Origin: Globicatella sulfidifaciens DSM 15739
GTDB lineage: Bacteria; Bacillota; Bacilli; Lactobacillales; Aerococcaceae
Assembly: GCF_900167405.1 (NCBI RefSeq)
Contig: NZ_FUWO01000007.1
Span: forward strand, 1-64,000
DNA: 64,000 bases
Direction of reading: 5' to 3'
In this document: positions 58,391 to 64,000 of the stretch, in pieces
Layout: every line of letters begins with the position of its first letter
Position numbering within the stretch: the first letter of the stretch is position 1
Notes under the pieces: model-generated
What the model saw: the letters and a program-made list of their open reading frames with translations, nothing else
Database searches by the model: none
Told to the model about the DNA's origin: nothing
Program-made: the position numbers and the translations under genes

Positions 58391-59075
58391 TCGAATTATA
58401 GCTAAGAATCGAAATGTATTGGTCGAGGTTAGCAAAAGAACGTTGAGTAAGTTCGCCATTATGTTAGAGCATAAAGATGAATTGAATGCTACGGAATTGC
58501 TTGAACTATCAGATTTTATGAAAGCATTGAAGTTAATCACTCATGATGTTGCTAAGTATATTTATTTAAGATTTATCAAATCATCAGTGATTGAACAACG
58601 CTACGACAATGTTATTAAGAATAGAAAAATTAAACGTATTGGCGATAAATATAAGTGTAAAGTATCATCAATAACCGAAATTAGTAAAGTGATGAATAAA
58701 TCTAGATCAGAGTTAAAAAGGATAGAAGAAACTGGCTATAAAGAATTGGCTGATTTATTACTAAAGTTTCAACTGGAACGAATGGATCTTTGGGAATATG
58801 TAGCTTTTGAAAGAACACTCTATGATTTATCATACGATAAAGCAAAAAAACGATTTGATAATTTGATTGGTGATGATATGGCTTTTAGTAGATACGAAAT
58901 TAAGTATCGCAAAGTATATGACGACTTAGACATCTATTGTTATAAATTAATTTTATTTATAGAAGAATGGAGGTTAAAAGATGAAAGGAGGAAATACATA
59001 TATCAAGAAGGTACGCACGCTATACAGCGACAGTGCGACGGGTTTAGAGGAAGAAATCGAATATTTCAAAGTTGA
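58383..59075 (+). CDS. hypothetical protein
   Basis: The 230-residue basic, helical protein starts at a TTG preceded by GGAGGT. Residues about 85-125 (KYKCKVSSITEISKVMNKSR and following) could hold a helix-turn-helix. Its last 95 nt overlap the next gene in another frame. The C-terminal part after EEWRLKDER differs in character, so the true end may have been altered by a frameshift. Function unknown. Confidence 0.55.
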   Translation: MANRIIAKNRNVLVEVSKRTLSKFAIMLEHKDELNATELLELSDFMKALKLITHDVAKYIYLRFIKSSVIEQRYDNVIKNRKIKRIGDKYKCKVSSITEISKVMNKSRSELKRIEETGYKELADLLLKFQLERMDLWEYVAFERTLYDLSYDKAKKRFDNLIGDDMAFSRYEIKYRKVYDDLDIYCYKLILFIEEWRLKDERRKYIYQEGTHAIQRQCDGFRGRNRIFQS

Positions 59076-59169
59076 AAATAATATTAAGCCGTACCACATT
59101 GATATTATTGCACACTTAAACGGACATTTCACAGCGTTAGTGTGGTATCGCAAACCACAAAAGAAATAA
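58981..59169 (+). CDS. small hypothetical protein
   Basis: The 62-residue protein begins MKGGNTYIKKVRTLYSDSAT. GGAGG lies 8 nt before the ATG, which supports translation despite the 95-nt overlap with the gene before. Function unknown. Confidence 0.55.
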   Translation: MKGGNTYIKKVRTLYSDSATGLEEEIEYFKVENNIKPYHIDIIAHLNGHFTALVWYRKPQKK

Positions 59170-59192
59170 TAGTACAAAAAGGAGAAATTAAG

Positions 59193-59636
59193 ATGAAAGA
59201 AATTTACGAAACAGATATTGAACGCAAAAAGGCATTAGAAGAATTTGAAGCATATAGCAAAATGAATGAACTAGAACAAAGACAGTTTAACCTACAAAAG
59301 AGCAGTATTCATGGCATTGATACTGAAGCAATCCGTATTGGCGCCGAACGGTGGGAACAAGCTAGACAAGACTATAATCACAAAATGAGAAAGCTTCAAC
59401 AGCAACGAGAAGAAAAGAAACAATCTGAAGATTCAGCTTTCATGAAACAACTTGCGGACAAAGTCAAAGAAGATAACCGACTTAAAGCTGAACAAGAATA
59501 TCAAGCAGAATTAGCTAAAGCAGAAAAGGAATTGAAAGACACGATTAACCAAAAGCATAACGTAAAAACGAATGAGGAAGAAAATATTGATAATGGTCTA
59601 AGAAATATATTATCAAAAATGAAGTTAAGTAAGTAA
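59193..59636 (+). CDS. charged coiled-coil protein
   Basis: The 147-residue protein is strongly charged with long helices (EQARQDYNHKMRKLQQQREE). The ATG at 59193 follows AAGGAGAAATTAAG. It might be a scaffold or a structural adaptor, but sequence alone does not show it. Confidence 0.6.
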   Translation: MKEIYETDIERKKALEEFEAYSKMNELEQRQFNLQKSSIHGIDTEAIRIGAERWEQARQDYNHKMRKLQQQREEKKQSEDSAFMKQLADKVKEDNRLKAEQEYQAELAKAEKELKDTINQKHNVKTNEEENIDNGLRNILSKMKLSK

Positions 59637-59722
59637 CTATGAATACAATTTGATAACCAATAACTAGAGTGGAAGATTGCAAAAGACATTCTAGAATTAG
59701 ATCGTAGGGATATACTAGTGAA

Positions 59723-59995
59723 GTGTTTGAGGACTTACTCCCGATACCAACTGATGAGGAGCTAAGAGATAGGATAGAAAGCCTATCAAAGGAACTAAAA
59801 TGTAATATTGAAATGATTAATAAGACAAATCGAATATTAAATATATTTGATGAGAAAGATCAAAACATTTTAAAGATGAGATACATTGAAGGAAAAACAA
59901 ACTCCCAGATTGCCTATGCAATGGGGTACTCCCATGGATATATACGACTAAGGATTACAATCTTAATGGAGTTTGTTGATCTAATAGATAAGTAA
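59723..59995 (+). CDS. sigma-70 region 4-like transcription activator (ArpU/RinA-like position)
   Basis: The 90-residue protein has a C-terminal helix-turn-helix like sigma region 4: FDEKDQNILKMRYIEGKTNS (about 48-67), then QIAYAMGYSHGYIRLRI. Such small sigma-like proteins of Gram-positive phages (ArpU, RinA, DUF1492) turn on late or packaging genes. The GTG start follows TAGGGA. It is placed near the end of the rightward operon, as in phages. Confidence 0.7.
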   Translation: MFEDLLPIPTDEELRDRIESLSKELKCNIEMINKTNRILNIFDEKDQNILKMRYIEGKTNSQIAYAMGYSHGYIRLRITILMEFVDLIDK

Positions 59996-60271
59996 AATAA
60001 TCTAAATATTTAATTTTAAAAAAAGATAATGGTTTTAATCAATTAGAACGCACTAGGAAGCTGGTAGACAAGAACGGGCATACCTCCCCAAAGGTGGGTC
60101 TATTCAGACCTTCAAGCCGCACTGTACATATATTCGCACGTTATAAGATGTAAAGGCAAACTACTTTACAAAAATAAGCGTAAACATTGATATATAGCCC
60201 TTTAATAAGGTTATATGTAGCTAAAATCTTAATAAATAACTTTAAAATCTACTTAATAAAGGGGGGTTGAG
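59996..60271. other. structured noncoding region
   Basis: GC-richer than its surroundings. ACCT(CCCCAA)AGGT and GGTCT(ATTC)AGACC form adjacent hairpins near 60079-60112. In small phages this position, after the late activator, often holds the cos or pac region; no known cos was recognised here. Confidence 0.35.
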
Positions 60272-60787
60272 ATTATTAGAACAGTAGTATGTGAAATATG
60301 CGAGAAGCCCTTTGAAACGAGCGCAAGAAATGCGAAATATTGCAGCGATGAGTGTAGAGATGAAGGCACACGTTTAAAGCGTGAGAAGTGGGAAGAAGAA
60401 ACTAACTACAATGAGCGCCAACGTATGCGAATGGCTGAACAGCGTAAAGCTGAACAAGAAGCAATAAGGCGTGTATCAACTGAAAAGCACCGTAAGAAAC
60501 GAAAGCAACAACAAGAAGCGGATAAACGCAACGAAGAACGGCTGAACGCACTCAAACAAAGGGCTGAACAAGGCGATAACTTAGCTTTAATGTACCTAGC
60601 CGAGCCTAACAGCTATGAGTATTGGGAAGCTTACCGAAATTATGAGTTAGATCAAATGGAAGAATACGAAAAACCAAGAGTAATGCATGTTAACGATATT
60701 AGTATCTTTGATGATAACTTTTCAGAGAAAGTAGTATCAATCATAAAAGAGCAAGGCAGAGTATCTACTCACTTACTAACGTTATAA
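60272..60787 (+). CDS. zinc-ribbon protein with a basic helical tail, non-ATG start
   Basis: About 171 residues. The N-terminal part carries four cysteines, VVCEICEKPF and AKYCSDECRDEG (C-x2-C-x14-C-x3-C), a treble-clef or zinc-ribbon common in phage proteins. After it comes a long charged helix (about 40-115). The first ATG (60425) would remove the zinc site. AAAGGGGGG at 60258-60266 is spaced for an ATT at 60272 or 60275, and no ATG, GTG or TTG fits. Initiation at ATT is thus likely, or a base is missing. Confidence 0.55.
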   Translation: MIRTVVCEICEKPFETSARNAKYCSDECRDEGTRLKREKWEEETNYNERQRMRMAEQRKAEQEAIRRVSTEKHRKKRKQQQEADKRNEERLNALKQRAEQGDNLALMYLAEPNSYEYWEAYRNYELDQMEEYEKPRVMHVNDISIFDDNFSEKVVSIIKEQGRVSTHLLTL

Positions 60788-60915
60788 AAACGGGCGTTCA
60801 CTTGTGATGTAAGCCCCGAACCTTGTTTTAATACCGAACTCTTAACAGGGCTAGTTATAACGAAATGGCAAATAGCTAGCCTTATGTATGGCTAAGCGTA
60901 GTAAAGGGGCATTGA

Positions 60916-61368
60916 ATGAAGTTTAAAGATGAAACATATCAAGATAATTTAACAAGCTAATTCTACTTAGATAAGCGAATAGCAAGCATATATGAAGCGA
61001 TAGAAGATGCACAGCGCAGGTTAGACAATCAAAACCATTACACAAGAGTAGAGTTTTATGATTTAGGCTTTAGTGTTAGAAATTTTAGCTTAGAAAGAGA
61101 AGTAATAGATAACACAGATGCAGAACGCCTAGCGCTTAACCGTATTGAACGACTAAGAAAAAGGCAATCACGCTTTAAACACTTGCTAAATAAATTAGAT
61201 CCACAAGAACAGTTTTATTTAAAAGAAAAGTACGAGCAAGGCAAAGACATTAAAGAACAGCCCAACATTGAAGAAAAGGCGCTTGCTATCTATGAAGAAA
61301 TGGAAGAATACAAGCATGAGTTAAGCAGGTACAGCAAAGTAGCTTTGAAAGGGCTGAACACTTTGTAG
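60916..61368 (+). pseudogene. disrupted phage-type gene, in-frame TAA at codon 15
   Basis: An ATG with AAAGGGGC upstream opens a frame of 151 codons. It is interrupted only by a TAA at 60958-60960. After that the frame stays open with coherent sequence (RIASIYEAIEDAQRRLDNQN, FKHLLNKLDPQEQFYLKEKY) to 61368. No ATG restarts it soon after the stop. Either a recent nonsense mutation or a sequencing error. The family is not recognised. Confidence 0.6.
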
Positions 61369-61536
61369 AAAAGGTTATGTTGAGTATTGAAGAACAAAGG
61401 ATTATAAGAAGTGGTTTTAACTATTGAAAAAGTTAAAAAAGAGAGTTTTTCTAAGGTTTAGATCATGTAATTTAGTTAACGAATGACTAAATCCACGTTC
61501 TAAGGCTATTTCAGAACGATAGACGGACAATGTATC

Positions 61537-61638
61537 ATGAAACTAACTTATATCCCATCATATATTGGTGGGGTATTTTTATTTATATTAATATGGCCTA
61601 TGTATATGATTCATGTAAAGTATCTTTTGGAGGGATAA
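61537..61638 (+). CDS. 33-residue single-span membrane peptide
   Basis: MKLTYIPSYIGG is followed by a hydrophobic stretch VFLFILIWPMYMI and a short basic tail. Its TAA overlaps the ATG of the next gene (TAATG), suggesting coupling. The Shine-Dalgarno signal is weak (ACGGA). Small toxin or regulator is possible; it may also be chance. Confidence 0.4.
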   Translation: MKLTYIPSYIGGVFLFILIWPMYMIHVKYLLEG

Positions 61639-61949
61639 TGTTGTCTATTGAAGAATTGATTGAACTGAAAGAAAAAGCCATTAGAATGGAGTGTGAGCTA
61701 CAAACACAAAGGCTTAAGGATGAAATGGAATTTGGATCAGTTGGCGATATGAATTGGCTAAAAGAACGTTTAGGGATTAAATCGAGTGAAGTGTTAAGAG
61801 AAAGATTATTATACCCATTTAGAAAAGAACTAGAAGGCAAGATTGTTTATTATTCTGATAAGAACGGAGTCCCTTGGGGGGTTAATAAATCACCTTTTAA
61901 TAAGTGGTTGGTTGATTTTTTTGAGCGTATCGAGTGGGGTGGAAGATAA
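61638..61949 (+). CDS. DUF771-like phage protein
   Basis: The 103-residue protein carries MNWLKERLGIKSSEVLRERL and the following tail LYPFRKELEGK and GVPWGVNKSPFNKWLVDFF. This is the pattern of DUF771 proteins of streptococcal and related phages, probably a small DNA-binding fold. GGAGGGATA precedes the ATG at 61638. It is the last intact gene of the element. Confidence 0.7.
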   Translation: MLSIEELIELKEKAIRMECELQTQRLKDEMEFGSVGDMNWLKERLGIKSSEVLRERLLYPFRKELEGKIVYYSDKNGVPWGVNKSPFNKWLVDFFERIEWGGR

Positions 61950-61985
61950 AAAATGTAAATGAAATAGGCAGATAAAATTTATTAG

Positions 61986-62091
61986 TTGACAATTATTAGC
62001 ATTATGTTAATATATAGTTAAAGAGCGGTGATTCTCTACCATAAAATGGGAATTAAAACGAGGGCGAAAGTCCTCTCTTTTTTTAGGAGAA
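61986..62091 (+). ncRNA. promoter and short RNA resembling a type III antitoxin, remnant
   Basis: TTGACA (61986-61991) and TAATAT (62008-62013) drive a predicted RNA from about 62020. It contains CGGTGATTCTCTACC (62027-62041), which shares GGTGATTnnCTACC with the ToxI repeat as I remember it. It then has a terminator (GAGGG/TCCTC and seven T, 62060-62083). Only one repeat-like unit is left. The toxin remnant follows. Confidence 0.5.
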
Positions 62092-62099
62092 ATATAATT

Positions 62100-62153
62100 A
62101 TGAAACTTTATTATGTTGACGATCAATACATAAATTACTTGCTAAAAAAATGA
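62100..62153 (+). pseudogene. N-terminal remnant of a ToxN/AbiQ-like endoribonuclease toxin
   Basis: An ATG with AGGAGA upstream reads MKLYYVDDQYINYLLKK and then stops. The pattern MKxYxxxxxYIxYLxx is the start of type III toxins (ToxN/AbiQ family), normally about 170 residues. No continuation is seen in the other frames. The order promoter, RNA, terminator, toxin is that of type III systems. Confidence 0.45.
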
Positions 62154-62191
62154 AAGAGTACAAAATTAGTTAAGTTATGAATGACAGGCAG

Positions 62192-62218
62192 CAGCTTCTG
62201 AGAAGTTAGTTTTTTTGT
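62192..62218 (+). terminator. possible terminator after the toxin remnant
   Basis: A short hairpin (CTTCT GAG AAG) is followed by TTAGTTTTTTTG. Confidence 0.4.
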
Positions 62219-62384
62219 TACTCTAGTTGACTTTAAAAATTTATTCACTCGGTCGTGGATTAGTGATAAGTAATTGATAAAGCAATTGCTTATCAGTTGT
62301 TATTTTATGTTAATTAAAAATTTTTCTTTCCTTTATATATACGCTATTTTACACCAGTGTTAATCATTGTTATTTATCATTACA

Positions 62385-62400
62385 AACAAATTAGGTTAAT
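62385..62400. repeat. right attachment site of the integrated element
   Basis: AACAAATTAGGTTAAT, identical to 50219-50234. It is followed 15 bp later by the displaced native rpsD terminator. Confidence 0.8.
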
Positions 62401-62415
62401 CTTAATCTTAAGTTA

Positions 62416-62461
62416 CCACATAGAAATGTTGATGTATCAATGTTTCTATGTGGTTTTTTTA
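62416..62461 (+). terminator. native rpsD terminator, displaced by the element
   Basis: CCACATAGAAA (62416-62426) pairs with TTTCTATGTGG (62443-62453), with TTGAT/ATCAA pairing inside. Eight T follow. No gene precedes it now; before insertion it would have ended rpsD. Confidence 0.85.
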
Positions 62462-62658
62462 TTTGAATACGTTTTGAATACGTTATTGCTAGAATTGAAT
62501 GTATTTTACTAGTTCTTTGTCAAATGGTGTGGATCACGAATTTTACAAAGAACCCTTAATCAGAAAATTAAAATACTCGCTTGATTTAAAGTTGTTTTAC
62601 TCTAGACAAATAAGTTATTTTGTGTTAGTTTTTTAACTAACAAGGGTAGGGTGATAGT

Positions 62659-62919
62659 ATGTATGATTTATATTTTGAGGAGAAAATGATGAATCAAGAT
62701 AAGTTTGTACACGATTATCTTCGTTTTGCAAAGCCGGTAGACTTTTATATTAATTGGGATAATATGTGTGCCATGATTGTGAGAATTATTAATTTAACGG
62801 ATGACAATTTTTATACTTTATTTCGTCATGAAACAAAAGATGGATTTGAACATAGTTTCGAGTTTCAAAAAATTTACTATAATAATAAAACTTATACTTA
62901 TTATATAGGGCATCTCTAA
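62659..62919 (+). CDS. hypothetical protein
   Basis: The 86-residue protein has many aromatic residues (DFYINWDNMCAMIVRIINLT; YYNNKTYTYYIGHL). AGGGTGATAG lies before the ATG. It has no signal or membrane segment. It lies outside the element, between rpsD's terminator and murI. No family recognised. Confidence 0.6.
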   Translation: MYDLYFEEKMMNQDKFVHDYLRFAKPVDFYINWDNMCAMIVRIINLTDDNFYTLFRHETKDGFEHSFEFQKIYYNNKTYTYYIGHL

Positions 62920-63045
62920 ATTTTGATAATACTGAGTCAAAATCCGACTTTAGTAGCATCTTCTTGACTATGAAAAACTAGTGATTTGTTATATAATTTA
63001 ATTTGAGCGCATTTAATTCAACATGCGAAGAAAGAAGGTATATTA

Positions 63046-63894
63046 TTGAAAGAATTACCAATTGGATTTATTGATTCCGGATTTGGCGGTTTAACAGTTG
63101 TTAAACAAAGTCTCAAACAATTACCAAATGAATCCATTATATACTTAGGGGATAGTGCTAGATGTCCTTATGGACCCCGTTCTTTAGAGGAAGTTAAGGA
63201 ATTTATTTGGCAACTTACCCGTTTTTTATTAAATAAAGGAATTAAAATGTTAGTCATTGCCTGTAATACAGGAACAGCCGCTGCATTGAGTGAATTAAGA
63301 GAACAATTATCTATCCCTGTAATTGGTGTCATTCATGCTGGTAGCCGGGCAGCTATAAAAGAAACTCAAAATCAACGAATTGGCATTATTGGTACTGAAG
63401 GTACCATTAAATCCAATTTATATGAGAAAGTCATCTTAGAAAAAGCCGATTCCTTGAAAGTAATGAGTGTGCCAGTACCAGAGTTTGTTGCGATTGTTGA
63501 AGAAAATAAAATAAATGATCCCGAAACTGAAATAATTGTTAAAAAGCGTTTGAACATTTTTAAAGAAAAAGATGTTGATACTTTGGTTTTAGGATGTACT
63601 CATTATCCGATTATGAAAAAAGTTATTGGAGAATATATGGGTGAAGAGGTTCGCTTAATTGATTCTGGTGTTGAAACTATTAATGAAGTCAGTACCATGT
63701 TAGATTATTACAATATTAGCCGTTCAGCACATGACGCTAAAAATAGACCGGCTACGATTGAAGTGTATACGACCGGTGAAGAAGATAAATTTGCTGAGGT
63801 GGCAACAACTTGGTTAAATATGCCGAATCTAACAATTAAAAAATGTGAAATAGAAGGTGATCAAGTTGTCGAAGCTATTAATCGCGAGTCATAA
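63046..63894 (+). CDS. murI: glutamate racemase
   Basis: MurI makes D-glutamate for peptidoglycan. It has 282 residues. IGFIDSGFGGLTVVKQSLKQ (about 6-25) carries the Asp and Ser of the active site. The first catalytic Cys is in VIACNTGTAAA (about 70-80), and the second Cys with His is in LVLGCTHYPIM (about 180-190). The TTG start at 63046 follows AAGAAGG. It overlaps the rdgB-like gene by 29 nt. Confidence 0.95.
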   Translation: MKELPIGFIDSGFGGLTVVKQSLKQLPNESIIYLGDSARCPYGPRSLEEVKEFIWQLTRFLLNKGIKMLVIACNTGTAAALSELREQLSIPVIGVIHAGSRAAIKETQNQRIGIIGTEGTIKSNLYEKVILEKADSLKVMSVPVPEFVAIVEENKINDPETEIIVKKRLNIFKEKDVDTLVLGCTHYPIMKKVIGEYMGEEVRLIDSGVETINEVSTMLDYYNISRSAHDAKNRPATIEVYTTGEEDKFAEVATTWLNMPNLTIKKCEIEGDQVVEAINRES

Positions 63895-64000
63895 TAAAGG
63901 TAAAATAGCAGAGTTTGCAAAATTATTTGAGGCTTTTAATATAGAGGTAACCTCATTATTAGATTATCCAGAAATCGAAGAAGTAGAAGAAACAGGGAGT
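63866..64000 (+). CDS. rdgB: XTP/dITP diphosphatase (RdgB/HAM1), partial at the window edge
   Basis: Forty-five codons remain. MSKLLIASHNKGKIAEFAKL is the HAM1 start with the SHNxGKxxEF nucleotide-binding motif. DYPEIEEVEETGS leads towards the conserved ETGxTFxENA. It removes non-canonical purine triphosphates from the pool. A TTG start overlaps murI, with AGAAGGTGATCAAG before it. The murI-rdgB pair is common in Lactobacillales. Confidence 0.88.
   Translation, partial: MSKLLIASHNKGKIAEFAKLFEAFNIEVTSLLDYPEIEEVEETGS

Larger units (their letters stand above)
50235..62400. mobile_element. 12.2-kb integrative element in rpsD, phage-satellite (PICI-like) organisation
   Basis: Bounded by a 16-bp direct repeat. 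Leftward integrase and repressor genes face a rightward operon of Cro-like, excisionase-like, SF3 helicase, primase-polymerase and many small genes. No recognisable capsid, portal, tail, holin or lysin genes are present. Size, order and the origin after the helicase gene match phage-inducible chromosomal islands. A plasmid-like integrative element is the alternative. Confidence 0.8.

Noticed and set aside
50302-62290. TGATAAAGCAATTGCT as the att core of the element
   Set aside because: It is also repeated at both ends. However, AACAAATTAGGTTAAT coincides with the rpsD 3' end and is followed on the right by an orphan terminator, which explains the insertion better. The 16-mer is kept as a possible arm site.
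50235-62400. A complete temperate prophage
   Set aside because: At 12 kb, with no terminase large subunit, portal, capsid, tail or lysis gene recognisable, it is too small and incomplete.

Overview
The window is low-GC Gram-positive DNA of the order Lactobacillales. Supporting signs are a T-box in front of valS, CcpA-type cre boxes, sortase-anchored surface proteins with a YSIRK-like signal, extended -10 promoters and strongly AT-biased codon use in the highly expressed genes. A member of the Aerococcaceae or a near relative would fit, but the family is inference only.

Layout. 0-8 kb: a TPR-type XRE regulator, rnhC, then zapA-cvpA-mutS2, and a DUF1846 protein. 8-13 kb: T-box-controlled valS and an orphan iron-siderophore-type binding protein whose start is frameshifted. 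13-16 kb: MATE exporter, glyoxalase II-like hydrolase and an unknown protein. 16-22 kb: glycogen operon glgBCDA with two promoters, each overlapped by a cre-like box. 22-28 kb: glutamine amidotransferase-like hydrolase, HesB-like protein, holA, ddh, a PEP-synthase/PPDK regulatory protein, a Fur-family regulator and rpsU. 28.5-35 kb: a 2177-residue cell-wall-anchored amylopullulanase. This would degrade external starch or glycogen and so complement the glycogen operon. 35-41 kb: pdhABCD. 41-43 kb: acyl-ACP thioesterase and map. 43-47 kb: two paralogous peptide-binding proteins without a lipobox, sharing a 265-bp identical tract. 47-50 kb: nudF, an acidic membrane protein, mtnN and rpsD. 62.4-64 kb: an unknown small protein, murI and the start of an rdgB-like gene.

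The accessory part is a 12.2-kb integrated element (50235-62400) inserted in the 3' end of rpsD, bounded by a 16-bp direct repeat. It has a leftward tyrosine integrase and repressor, a divergent rightward operon (Cro-like, excisionase-like, SF3 helicase/Rep, iteron-rich origin, primase-polymerase), a string of small proteins, a sigma-like activator and a DUF771-like protein. No capsid, tail or lysis genes are recognisable. The layout is that of a phage satellite (PICI-like) rather than a prophage. The element carries its own terminator for rpsD, while the native terminator is left beyond the right att site. It has four copies of an operator-like motif at the divergent promoters, a candidate antisense RNA in front of the replication genes and a stand-alone S24-like domain. 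At its right end is what looks like the remnant of a type III (ToxIN/AbiQ-like) toxin-antitoxin locus: promoter, short structured RNA, terminator and a toxin gene cut to 17 codons.

A palindromic intergenic repeat family, with a core of the type GAAAATCAnnTGATTTTC flanked by CTTCTnnnCCACTC arms, occurs between genes throughout the core genome part and probably acts as terminators in several places.
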